In this document: piece after piece, positions 52,834 through 61,106 of the stretch
Layout of the letters: each line of letters begins with the position of its first letter
Numbering within the stretch: the stretch's first letter is position 1
Assembly: GCF_025567625.1 (NCBI RefSeq)
Contig: NZ_JAOQJC010000024.1
Span: forward strand, 47,437 to 111,436
Length of the DNA stretch: 64,000 bases
Reading direction: 5' to 3'
DNA from: Paenibacillus sp. J5C2022
GTDB lineage: Bacteria; Bacillota; Bacilli; Paenibacillales; Paenibacillaceae
Made by a program: the position numbers and the translations under genes
Notes under the pieces: generated by a model
Seen by the model: the letters and a program-made list of their open reading frames with translations, nothing else
The model's database searches: none
Told to the model about the DNA's origin: nothing

Positions 52834-53607
52834 TCACTCCATTCGGAAACATTTCTTACCATTTTCCATCGTAATCGCGGCCAATTCCTCCACAGAAATG
52901 CCCTTAATTTCTGCTGCAGATTGGGCGACATAGGAGACATACGACGTTTCATTTCTCTTCCCTCTAAATGGATGAGGTGACAAATAAGGGCAATCCGTTT
53001 CGATGAGCAAACGGTCCATCGGAACCTTATCCAACACCTCTTTTGGGACCCTTGCATTTTTGAACGTAACCGGTCCGCCGAACGAAATATAGAACCCCAT
53101 ATCCAGACATTTTTTGGCGGTTTCCCAGCTTCCGGAGAAGCAATGCATGACTCCGCCTACTTCGGCTGCATGCTCTTCCCGGAGTATTCTCACGACATCC
53201 TCATGAGCGTCGCGGTTATGAATGACGATGGGCTTATCCACCTTGCGGGCGAGCGCAATTTGTTCCCGGAATACACGGTGCTGTACTTCCTTCGGCGACG
53301 TATCCCAATGATAATCAAGACCAATCTCGCCGATTGCCACTACTTTCTCATGACTGCTCAGCTTTTCAATCCACTCCAAATCTTCAGGCCTCATATGGAT
53401 GCTGTCTACCGGATGCCAGCCTACAGCCGCATATATAAAATCATAAGCTTCCGCAAGCGCAATCGTCGTTGGAATCGTTTCGCGGTCGAATCCGATATTG
53501 ACACACAATCCAACTCCTGCTTCCTGTGCCCGCTGTATGACTTTGTCACGGTCTCCGTCGAATTTTTTTGAATCCAGATGGGTATGGGTATCGAACAATA
53601 CACTCAT
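52834..53607 (-). CDS. tatD: TatD-family metal-dependent DNase
   Basis: 257 residues: metal ligands in FDTHTHLDSKKF, IGEIGLDYHWD, HNRDAHEDV, MHCFSGS and LIETDCPYLSP. It hydrolyses DNA ends in repair. In B. subtilis metS lies just upstream; here an HD-domain gene occupies that place. Confidence 0.95.
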   Translation of the reverse strand: MSVLFDTHTHLDSKKFDGDRDKVIQRAQEAGVGLCVNIGFDRETIPTTIALAEAYDFIYAAVGWHPVDSIHMRPEDLEWIEKLSSHEKVVAIGEIGLDYHWDTSPKEVQHRVFREQIALARKVDKPIVIHNRDAHEDVVRILREEHAAEVGGVMHCFSGSWETAKKCLDMGFYISFGGPVTFKNARVPKEVLDKVPMDRLLIETDCPYLSPHPFRGKRNETSYVSYVAQSAAEIKGISVEELAAITMENGKKCFRME

Positions 53608-53639
53608 GCTGTCAACACTCCTTTTTTTCGTTGCTCAAC

Positions 53640-54938
53640 TTAATTCAAATTAAATATATCTTTCATTTTATCCGATAAAATATTTTTATTGTCCTTCAAA
53701 GGCTCTTCGGGATAGTACATATGATACTGTCCTTGGTGCAGCCCGGTAATGGAACGAACGATGTCGGATTTCAAGGAAATCTCACTGATGCTTTCATTGT
53801 GATCCAGCAACAAAATAGGAGCTTTTTCTCTCTTTTCGCCAATCTTCAAGTCCGGTCGATAAACATCATAAGGCAGGTCGAACGGATAATCAATCTCCAT
53901 ATGATAGTCCGGCTGCAAACCAATCGATTGAAAAGCCTCCGCCACTTCGCCAAGCAGTACCTCGTCAGGATTGTCCATCGTCATATACTTGTACAGCTTC
54001 CGATGAAGAAACCTTCTGCACAGATCTCCCAGCAATGCATCTCCTTCATCAGACCATTCCAGGAATGCCGTCTGCAATAACGACTCGTCCAGCTTCAGGT
54101 AATGCTGCAATGTCATTTTTTGTTCCAACAAGCTCTTGATCGGGACAGGCATATAATAGAAGGAATAGCCTCCTTCATACAACTCCTTCGCCCTGCGGAA
54201 TATTTGACGCAATATAATTTCCGAGCTTCTTGTCACCGGATGAAAGTAAATCTGCCAATACATCTGATAACGCGACATCAAATAATGCTCCACGGCATGC
54301 ATTCCGCTCTCCTTCACGACAATTTGTCCCTTGAAGGGACGCAATACGCGAAGAATACGTTCCAGATCGAACGTGCCGTAATTCACACCGGTGAAATACG
54401 CATCGCGAAGCAAGTAATCCATCCGATCGGCATCCATCTGACTGGAGATCAAACTGACTACGATCGGCTTCGGGTACTTCTTCTCAATGACCGCAGCTAC
54501 CTTGTCAGGAAAGTCTGGCGATACTTGGCGCAATACGTCATTAATCTCGGTATCTCCCTGCAGGATGCGGCATGTCCATTGCTCATGGTGAGTATGGAAT
54601 ACTTCTTCCATGGAGTGTGAGAACGGGCCGTGCCCCACATCGTGCAGAAGCGCAGCGCACAGCGACAGCAGCCGTTCCTCCTGCGGCCAGTCCGGATAAC
54701 CGTTGCGCTCGAACTGGGAAATGATTTTGCGAGTAATTTCGTATACGCCAAGCGAGTGAGAGAAGCGGCTGTGCTCGGCGCCATGAAATGTCAGATACGT
54801 TGTTCCGAGCTGTCTAATTCTGCGCAGCCTCTGAAATTCTTTCGTATTAATCAGATCCCATATCGTTCGGTCTTGCACATAAATATACTTATGTACGGGA
54901 TCTTTGAACACCTTCTCTTCCGTTAAAGGTCCACTCAT
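53640..54938 (-). CDS. HD-domain phosphohydrolase (YwfO-like)
   Basis: 432 residues with the HD metal motif in AEHSRFSHSLGVYE and LLHDVGHGPFSHSM, plus QMDADRMDYLLRDAY. The family acts on (d)NTPs or similar substrates. ATG 54938 has AAGGAG 8 nt upstream; the 12-residue extension is not conserved. Divergent from abrB across DNA holding several Spo0A boxes, so it may be sporulation-controlled. It occupies the usual place of metS. Confidence 0.88.
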   Translation of the reverse strand: MSGPLTEEKVFKDPVHKYIYVQDRTIWDLINTKEFQRLRRIRQLGTTYLTFHGAEHSRFSHSLGVYEITRKIISQFERNGYPDWPQEERLLSLCAALLHDVGHGPFSHSMEEVFHTHHEQWTCRILQGDTEINDVLRQVSPDFPDKVAAVIEKKYPKPIVVSLISSQMDADRMDYLLRDAYFTGVNYGTFDLERILRVLRPFKGQIVVKESGMHAVEHYLMSRYQMYWQIYFHPVTRSSEIILRQIFRRAKELYEGGYSFYYMPVPIKSLLEQKMTLQHYLKLDESLLQTAFLEWSDEGDALLGDLCRRFLHRKLYKYMTMDNPDEVLLGEVAEAFQSIGLQPDYHMEIDYPFDLPYDVYRPDLKIGEKREKAPILLLDHNESISEISLKSDIVRSITGLHQGQYHMYYPEEPLKDNKNILSDKMKDIFNLN

Positions 54939-54964
54939 ATTCTCATCTCCTTCATGTTCATATA

Positions 54965-55027
54965 TTCGACACAAAGCGATCTTTCATATGTCGAAAAGTG
55001 TCGTATTATTGTTTCCAAATTGTCGAA
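54965..55027. promoter_or_regulatory. Cluster of Spo0A boxes upstream of the HD-domain gene
   Basis: TTCGACA (54965-54971, reverse), TGTCGAA (54989-54995), TGTCGTA (54999-55005, one mismatch) and TGTCGAA (55021-55027) within 63 bp. These are separate from the two boxes at the abrB promoter. They lie 27-89 nt upstream of the divergent HD gene start. Confidence 0.7.
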
Positions 55028-55112
55028 GCTGTTGTATTCTATTACAGAGCTATTATTCTATCGAACCCCCAAAACCTCCTATATATAAGGGAATATCGTA
55101 CTTCTTTGGAGG

Positions 55113-55182
55113 TTGACTGTTTTGGGAAGAGTTGGTATTATAGTAACTATAGAACCCACAAAGTTTGTCGAAAGATGACGAA
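55113..55182 (+). promoter_or_regulatory. abrB promoter with two downstream Spo0A boxes
   Basis: TTGACT (55113-55118), 17 bp, TATTAT (55136-55141). Downstream of the predicted start lie TGTCGAA (55166-55172) and TGACGAA (55176-55182), the same pair at the same relative place as the B. subtilis abrB 0A boxes, where Spo0A-P represses. Confidence 0.88.
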
Positions 55183-55211
55183 TTAACTTTTATCGAGAGG
55201 GCGGATAGATT

Positions 55212-55466
55212 ATGATGAAATCAACAGGTATTGTACGTAAGGTTGACGAACTGGGCCGCGTTGTTATTCCTATCGAATTGCGGCGCACGCTTGGCATTGG
55301 CGAGAAGGATGCGCTGGAAATTTACGTGGACGGAGAACGCATCATGCTGAAGAAATATGAGCCGGCATGTATCTTCTGCGGCAATGCTGAGAACGTATCT
55401 TACTTCAAAGGCAAAATTGTTTGCCATATTTGTTTATCAGAAATGCCTACACCTGTGACAAAATAA
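55212..55466 (+). CDS. abrB: Transition-state regulator AbrB
   Basis: 84 residues. The N-terminal swapped-hairpin domain is almost that of B. subtilis AbrB (KSTGIVRKVDELGRVVIPIE). The C-terminal half differs: it has CIFCG and CHIC (CxxC-x15-CxxC), a possible zinc knuckle. It represses post-exponential genes during growth. The only plus-strand gene between yabA and tatD. Confidence 0.95.
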   Translation: MMKSTGIVRKVDELGRVVIPIELRRTLGIGEKDALEIYVDGERIMLKKYEPACIFCGNAENVSYFKGKIVCHICLSEMPTPVTK

Positions 55467-55528
55467 TAAAAATCAGTTATAATTAAGTTATCCACTTGTT
55501 AATTCTAACCTTTTTATACTCCTTGACG

Positions 55529-55568
55529 CCTTCCTGTGCTAGAACCCGGCCAGGAAGGTCCTTTTTTT
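55529..55568 (+). terminator. Terminator of abrB
   Basis: 8-bp stem CCTTCCTG / CAGGAAGG followed by TCCTTTTTTT. Confidence 0.85.
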
Positions 55569-55583
55569 CTCTCCCGATTCTAT

Positions 55584-56459
55584 CTACGTATTCACTTCAT
55601 TATAGACTTCCCTCTTCGGTATTCCCCGATCGACTGCCGCCTTCTTAATCGCTTCTTTTCTATTATATGCAGCTTCATAATGGGCGACGTGCTCCTGAAT
55701 GGTAAGTTCGGACCACCATAGCTGTTCATTGGCCTGGCTTGCCGCCTCCTCCTTGCTGAGTCCTTCCACTATGATGCAGTATTCACCCAGAGGAGAATGC
55801 TCGGAGAGCCAAGCGATGCATTCGTCCAGATTGCCCCGCAGCGCTTCTTCGTGTCGCTTGGTCAATTCCCGGACCAATGCAACCGAGCGATTGCCCATAT
55901 GCTCGCGCATCGCTTCCAGCGTTCGCTGCAGCCGATGCGGCGATTCATACAGAATTAAGGTGGCCTCATGAGCGGTCAGCCCTTGCAGCCATTTGCCCAA
56001 CTGCTTCTTCTCTCTGGGAGGAAAGCCTGTGAACAGGAACCGTTCCGTCGGCAAGCCGGACATGATTAAGGCAGAAAGCGCTGCGTTCGCTCCAGGAATC
56101 GGAATGACGGATATATCCGCCGCAACAGCCTCACTCACAAGCTCTGCTCCGGGATCGGAGATGGCCGGCAGGCCGGCATCGCTGACCAGCGCTATGGACT
56201 TGCCATCCTGCATGAGCCGAATAAGCTCGGGACCGCTCGCATTCCGATTATGTTCATGATAGCTGACCAGCCGCGTTGAAATCTCGAAGTGCGTCAGCAA
56301 CTTTCTCGTCTGTCTCGTATCTTCCGCGGCGATCAGATCCGCTTCCTTCAATGTGCGGATCGCTCGCATCGTCATATCCTCCAGATTGCCTATCGGAGTA
56401 CCTACCAAATACAACTTTCCCATCGACGAATCTCCGGAGAAGCTCTTCTGAATGTTCAT
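55584..56459 (-). CDS. rsmI: 16S rRNA (cytidine-2'-O)-methyltransferase RsmI
   Basis: 291 residues: GKLYLVGTPIGNLEDMT, LVSDAGLPAISDPG and 'PIPGANAALSALIMSGLPTE' of tetrapyrrole-methylase-fold RsmI. Methylates C1402. The start overlaps the stop of the upstream yabB by 4 nt, and its QKSF N-terminus resembles that of B. subtilis. The yazA gene usual between the two is absent. Confidence 0.95.
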   Translation of the reverse strand: MNIQKSFSGDSSMGKLYLVGTPIGNLEDMTMRAIRTLKEADLIAAEDTRQTRKLLTHFEISTRLVSYHEHNRNASGPELIRLMQDGKSIALVSDAGLPAISDPGAELVSEAVAADISVIPIPGANAALSALIMSGLPTERFLFTGFPPREKKQLGKWLQGLTAHEATLILYESPHRLQRTLEAMREHMGNRSVALVRELTKRHEEALRGNLDECIAWLSEHSPLGEYCIIVEGLSKEEAASQANEQLWWSELTIQEHVAHYEAAYNRKEAIKKAAVDRGIPKREVYNEVNT

Positions 56460-57181
56460 ACGATCTGCACTCCTTCGTCATCATATACCATTATTGGAGG
56501 CAACAGCTTAATATCAGGCTTCCCATCTCTTGAAGCTTCTATTAATACCATATTCGCTTCCGCGCCTGCATGCGGATGAATGAACTGAATCCGCTTCGGC
56601 TCCAGCCGCCATCTTCTTAACGATTCCAGTATATCCAGCAGCCGCGATGGACGATGGACCAGCGATAGCTTGCCCCCCGTCCGAAGTATCCGGCAGCATG
56701 CCCTGGCGATATCTTCAATCGTGCAATGAATTTCATGACGCGCTATCGCGTAATGCTCGTTTTCATTTTTGTCCCCTGCGGTAACCGGCATATATGGGGG
56801 ATTCACTGTTATCGCATCATATAGGCCGTTGCCCGCTTCCTTGTAATACTGTCTCAAATCCGCTTCGATGACAGCTATTCGGTGCTCACGTCCATTCATC
56901 GCCACACTGCGCCTGGCCATATCCGCCAATCGGGGCTGAATCTCGATCGCATCGATATGTGCGTCTGTTCTCTCCGACAACAGCAGCGGTATGACACCGT
57001 TGCCGGTGCACAAGTCCGCAATTCTTCCCTTCTTGGGAATTGTGGCGAATCGGGACAGCAATACGGCGTCGAGCGAGAAGCTGAATACTTCTCTGCTCTG
57101 AATAATCCGCAGCCCGGAATTCGTTAATAAATCATCGATTCTTTCATCTGCTGCCAACTGCAGCTCCTTCCCTTCAGACAC
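56456..57181 (-). CDS. yabB: tRNA1(Val) (adenine-N6)-methyltransferase-like protein YabB
   Basis: 241-residue Rossmann methyltransferase with ADLCTGNGVIPLLLS (SAM) and the NPPY motif (ITVNPPYMPV) of N6-adenine methylases. In E. coli, TrmN6 modifies A37 of tRNA-Val. GTG start with AAAGGAGAG upstream. Coupled to rsmI. Confidence 0.92.
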   Translation of the reverse strand: MSEGKELQLAADERIDDLLTNSGLRIIQSREVFSFSLDAVLLSRFATIPKKGRIADLCTGNGVIPLLLSERTDAHIDAIEIQPRLADMARRSVAMNGREHRIAVIEADLRQYYKEAGNGLYDAITVNPPYMPVTAGDKNENEHYAIARHEIHCTIEDIARACCRILRTGGKLSLVHRPSRLLDILESLRRWRLEPKRIQFIHPHAGAEANMVLIEASRDGKPDIKLLPPIMVYDDEGVQIV

Positions 57182-57206
57182 ACTATTCTCTCCTTTATTT
57201 TTTTCA

Positions 57207-57235
57207 AAAAAAACCGTCCTCTCTACAAAGGACGG
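57207..57235 (-). terminator. Terminator of yabA
   Basis: Perfect 7-bp stem CCGTCCT / AGGACGG followed on the minus strand by eight T. Confidence 0.85.
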
Positions 57236-57253
57236 CCTGTCAATTGAATTTCC

Positions 57254-57646
57254 TTATTTATTTAGAAAAGACAGACAGAATAAACAATCTCCTTCTGTAC
57301 GGAGATGCCCGTAGTACACATTGCAAATATGAAATCCTTCATGATACAAGCGTGTCAGGTTGTCGTGACCTTCTCCCACAGCAGATGACATATCATGGTC
57401 ACTATGTGGTAATGTTGTGTCATCCTCGTACTCTGCATGCTCGCTCGTTGCAAGCGATGAAGAAGCTTGTTCCGGTGGGTTCTCACGCTTCAATACTTGT
57501 CGCAGCTGTTGATTCTCCATATGCAAGCGCTTATTCTCTTCAAGAAGCTCCTTCACCATGTCCTTGAGCGCACTGAATTCCGTATGGAACAACCCGACCC
57601 GACTATCCAACTCGTTCATCTGAGCAAAAATATCCTTCTTCTCCAA
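57254..57646 (-). CDS. yabA: Replication initiation control protein YabA
   Basis: 130 residues: N-terminal coiled coil (VGLFHTEFSALKDMVKELLE; leucine-zipper spacing) and a C-terminal zinc-binding region (HICNVYYGHLRTEGDCLFCL). YabA binds DnaA and DnaN to limit re-initiation. Separated from yabB by a terminator. Confidence 0.93.
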   Translation of the reverse strand: MEKKDIFAQMNELDSRVGLFHTEFSALKDMVKELLEENKRLHMENQQLRQVLKRENPPEQASSSLATSEHAEYEDDTTLPHSDHDMSSAVGEGHDNLTRLYHEGFHICNVYYGHLRTEGDCLFCLSFLNK

Positions 57647-57701
57647 GTTCCCACCCCAGAGCTTATGCGTAGGCTATCGCCCACTCGTCATATATCCGTG
57701 C

Positions 57702-58505
57702 TTATTTCACGATTACATCATCCAGCGGCAATTCCTTCGGCTTACCGGACACTTCAAACAGCTGTACATAGACGCTCTTGGAAGAAGCATTAATGCCTGT
57801 TACTTTGCCTTCCCCATAGGATGTGATAACAATCTTGCCTACAGCCGGCAGTTCTTCGCGCACGCTCTCATAGTTGTCATGCTCGTACTTCAAGCAGCAC
57901 ATCAGCCTGCCGCACAATCCTGATATCTTGGTTGGATTCAGCGACAAGTTCTGATCCTTGGCCATCTTGATGGACACAGGCTCGAAATCGCCCAGCCACG
58001 AAGAACAGCACAGCACTCGTCCGCAAGGTCCGATTCCTCCAAGCATCTTCGCCTCGTCCCGTACCCCGATCTGTCTCAACTCAATACGGGTCCGGAATAC
58101 GCTGGCCAAGTCCTTTACCAGCTCGCGGAAGTCTACACGACCCTCAGCTGTAAAGTAAAAAATAATTTTATTACGGTCGAATGTAAATTCGACATCCACA
58201 AGCTTCATGCGAAGCCCATGGTTTTTAATCTTCTCAAGACAGGTCGTGAAGGCGGATCTGGCTGCCGTTCGATTCTCGTTCACGACTTCGGCATCGGCAT
58301 CGTTGGCAATCCGTATTACCTTCTTGAGAGGGAGGACGACGTCCGATTCACCGACTTGCTTCTGTCCCACTACCACCTTGCCGTATTCGATACCGCGAGC
58401 GGTCTCAACAATGACATGTTGATCTCGATCCACTGGCTGATCGACCGGGTCGAAGTAATAGATCTTGCCCGCCTTCTTGAAGCGGACACCGATGACATTA
58501 TACAA
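57702..58505 (-). CDS. ricT: RicT (YaaT), PSP1-domain regulator
   Basis: 267 residues with a PSP1 domain and the cysteine motifs GPCGRVLCCSSWLGDF and GLCGRLMCCLKYEHD that hold iron-sulfur clusters in the RicAFT complex, which aids RNase Y maturation and the phosphorelay. TTG start with AGGAGGG 8 nt upstream. Followed by yabA, preceded by holB. Confidence 0.95.
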   Translation of the reverse strand: MYNVIGVRFKKAGKIYYFDPVDQPVDRDQHVIVETARGIEYGKVVVGQKQVGESDVVLPLKKVIRIANDADAEVVNENRTAARSAFTTCLEKIKNHGLRMKLVDVEFTFDRNKIIFYFTAEGRVDFRELVKDLASVFRTRIELRQIGVRDEAKMLGGIGPCGRVLCCSSWLGDFEPVSIKMAKDQNLSLNPTKISGLCGRLMCCLKYEHDNYESVREELPAVGKIVITSYGEGKVTGINASSKSVYVQLFEVSGKPKELPLDDVIVK

Positions 58506-58508
58506 GGA

Positions 58509-59513
58509 TTAGCCCTCCTGTAGTTTTACCAATAGTTGCTCGAATGCAAGCTGCGGCGGCACATTGGCTCTAATGCGCTTTCCCGCTTCAAGCGTATGCT
58601 CCATGCACGACACCCAGCCAGCAAATGAGCGGTTATACGCGTGATTACTGATCCAATCCAGTTGATCTATGAAAACCATCTTGTCCTGCCTTCCGGCCTG
58701 GAACTGTGTAAAGTCTTTAAACCAAAGCATAAACATAGACAGCACCGTTGGCATATGTGCTGCCAATTCTGTCTTGAACAACGCTTTCTGGGCAGTGAGC
58801 ATCGCCGCGGTGAATCGGGTAGAACACTCCTTGCCTAATTGTATCACTAGGTTTCTGATTTCTGCAAACTCATTCTGCTGGATTAATTTCCTAACCCCTT
58901 CCAATCCGGAGGATAAGTGAACTGCGGCTCGAGCTAGTGTAGGGGGAGCCCCTTCATCTACCAGCTTCTTAAGCATATGCTCCGGTGATAAAGGGAGGAA
59001 GGGAACCCACTGGGTGCGTGAGCGTATCGTCGGCAGAATGGCTTGTCCGTTGTCGGTAATAAGAATGGCCACTACAGGGGATTGCGGCTCCTCCAAAAAC
59101 TTAAGCAGGCTGTTGGCAGCGGCCAGCGTCATCGTCTCTGCCCGCTCCATAATGTAAACCATTCGTTTCGCACCGGAGTTGCGGTACGCGAAGCTCCTTT
59201 GCAGCTCCCGGATTTGTTCGATCTTGATGCTTGCACCGTCAGGAGCAATCTGCTTCAGCTCCTGCTGGTTGCCATGCTCCAGCTTGCGGCACTCGATACA
59301 TTCCCCGCACGCTTGCCCTCCTCCGGCCGTACAGAACAGCGCTTTGGCGAATGCGAGAGCCATCGCCATCTTGCCGGTTCCGGAAGGGCCATGAAAGAGA
59401 TAAGCATGCGATATTTTCCCGCTCTGCAATGCATGGCCCAATATGCGCTGTGCTTTCCATTGCCCGGTCGAGGCAGCCGCCGCTTCGCCTCCTATCATGG
59501 TTTGATGATCCAC
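58509..59513 (-). CDS. holB: DNA polymerase III subunit delta'
   Basis: 334-residue AAA+ clamp-loader subunit: GPSGTGKMAMALAF (Walker A), zinc cysteines CGECIECRKLE, and MERAETMTLAAANSLLKFLE. GTG start behind AAGGAAGG. It is 3 nt upstream of ricT, so co-transcribed. Confidence 0.95.
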   Translation of the reverse strand: MDHQTMIGGEAAAASTGQWKAQRILGHALQSGKISHAYLFHGPSGTGKMAMALAFAKALFCTAGGGQACGECIECRKLEHGNQQELKQIAPDGASIKIEQIRELQRSFAYRNSGAKRMVYIMERAETMTLAAANSLLKFLEEPQSPVVAILITDNGQAILPTIRSRTQWVPFLPLSPEHMLKKLVDEGAPPTLARAAVHLSSGLEGVRKLIQQNEFAEIRNLVIQLGKECSTRFTAAMLTAQKALFKTELAAHMPTVLSMFMLWFKDFTQFQAGRQDKMVFIDQLDWISNHAYNRSFAGWVSCMEHTLEAGKRIRANVPPQLAFEQLLVKLQEG

Positions 59514-59530
59514 TTTGTAACAACCTTCCT

Positions 59531-59974
59531 TTAGAACAGATAATTAATAAGAATACCTCGTATCTCCCCCATTTTATTCAAGAGGTCGATTCTTCCTTCT
59601 TCCGTGTGCAGCATGTCCTCCGCCATTGAGATGAGAACAGCGTCGATTTCATCCAGCAACTTATATCGCTTCACGCGTCCGCGCCGGTCGAAGCCGCGCA
59701 CTTCCTTCAGTCCTACGCCTCGTCTCAACGTATCCTCCAGAAATCTCTTCACCATCTCGCGATACAGCTTCAGTTCCCGTACAGTCATATGTTTGGCCAG
59801 ACGCTCGCCCTGCCGCTGAATATTATGGAACTTCTGCTGCAGCTCTTCTTGCGTCCGCTCCGTATCCTTCTGCATCATCACTTCCGCGAAGCCCATCGGT
59901 GAAGCAGGCTTCATCGCTGCATCGTTATTCGTCCTGTTCTGCCCCAGCGGACGGAACCCTTGATCTACTCTCAT
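59531..59974 (-). CDS. yaaR: YaaR (DUF327) family protein
   Basis: 147 residues, mostly helical, with the conserved YREMVKRFLEDTLRRGVGLK. Function not known. In an operon between darA and holB as in B. subtilis. Confidence 0.93.
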   Translation of the reverse strand: MRVDQGFRPLGQNRTNNDAAMKPASPMGFAEVMMQKDTERTQEELQQKFHNIQRQGERLAKHMTVRELKLYREMVKRFLEDTLRRGVGLKEVRGFDRRGRVKRYKLLDEIDAVLISMAEDMLHTEEGRIDLLNKMGEIRGILINYLF

Positions 59975-59989
59975 AAGCTAGTCACGTCC

Positions 59990-60319
59990 TCAGAAGTGTT
60001 CGAAGCGCTCTACCGGAACTACGAATACGGTCGCGCCGCCGATCTGAACTTCAACCGGGAATGGAATGTAGGAGTCCGTCGAGCCGCCCATCGGCGACAC
60101 AGGCGTGACAAGCTGGTCGCGCACTTTACAATTGGAGCTGATTACGTTGAATACCTCATGCACACGCTCATCCTCAACACCGATCATGAACGTCGTATTG
60201 CCCGCACGCAAGAAGCCCCCTGTACTCGCCAGCTTCGTCGCCCGGAATCCTTCTCTTACAAGCGCATTCGACAATCTATTGCTATCCTTATCTTGTATGA
60301 CCGCAATAACCAACTTCAT
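59990..60319 (-). CDS. darA: Cyclic-di-AMP receptor DarA (YaaQ)
   Basis: 109-residue PII-like protein: MKLVIAVIQDKDSNRLSNAL, TKLASTGGFLRAGNTTFMIG (ligand loop). Binds c-di-AMP as a trimer. ATG 60319 fits GGGGG 7-8 nt upstream better than the ATG at 60325. Confidence 0.95.
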   Translation of the reverse strand: MKLVIAVIQDKDSNRLSNALVREGFRATKLASTGGFLRAGNTTFMIGVEDERVHEVFNVISSNCKVRDQLVTPVSPMGGSTDSYIPFPVEVQIGGATVFVVPVERFEHF

Positions 60320-60357
60320 GCTCATTCCCCCTAGCCAGAAATATGAGTATCCTATAT

Positions 60358-61011
60358 TTATTGGACACGCTCACCCTGTATTCCTTCCAGACAGCGATTG
60401 ACAATCGTCAAAACTTGCTGAAACACGTCTTCCGGCTCCTGTTCCGCATTGACCTGATGAATGCGATCCGGATATTCCGCGGCCAGTTGCAAGTATCCTT
60501 CCCGCACAAGCTCATGAAAGCTTTGACGTTCCAAGTCAAGCCGGTTCACTTCCCGTTCCGAGGCTCTTGCAATACGTGCCAATCCCACTTCCGGCGATAC
60601 GTCCATGTAGATTGTAAGCTCCGGCATCATCTCGCCGATGGCAAATGCGTTAATGGCCCATATCTCCTTCATGCCAAGCCCGCGCGCATGCCCCTGATAA
60701 GCGAGACTGCTGTCCACGAACCGGTCGCAGATGACCACATTCCCATCGCACAATGCCGGGATAACCTTCTCCGCCAGATGCTGTCTGCGGGCTGCTGCAT
60801 ATAGCAAAGCTTCCGTCCGCGCATCCATCTCCGTGTGCCCGGGGTCCAGGATAACGGCTCGTATTTTCTCGGCGATCGGAATGCCTCCAGGCTCCCGGGT
60901 CGTCACTACCCGATGCCCCTTACTTTGCAGCGTATGAGCCAACCGCTCAATAAGTGTCGATTTGCCTGCGCCTTCTCCGCCTTCTATTGTAATGAACATT
61001 CCCTTTTTCAA
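60358..61011 (-). CDS. tmk: Thymidylate kinase
   Basis: 217 residues: P-loop IEGGEGAGKSTLIERL, TREPGGIPIAE, DRFVDSSLAYQGHARG. Makes dTDP. TTG start; GGGG upstream. First gene of the tmk-darA-yaaR-holB-ricT run. Confidence 0.97.
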   Translation of the reverse strand: MKKGMFITIEGGEGAGKSTLIERLAHTLQSKGHRVVTTREPGGIPIAEKIRAVILDPGHTEMDARTEALLYAAARRQHLAEKVIPALCDGNVVICDRFVDSSLAYQGHARGLGMKEIWAINAFAIGEMMPELTIYMDVSPEVGLARIARASEREVNRLDLERQSFHELVREGYLQLAAEYPDRIHQVNAEQEPEDVFQQVLTIVNRCLEGIQGERVQ

Positions 61012-61106
61012 GCTGCTGCCCCATTCTTTTTGTTTCCTTCATTTTAACAAAGGGCTTATCTCTCTACAATGAACATTTCTGTTTGCATCGCCTGCTCGCC
61101 CAAGCT

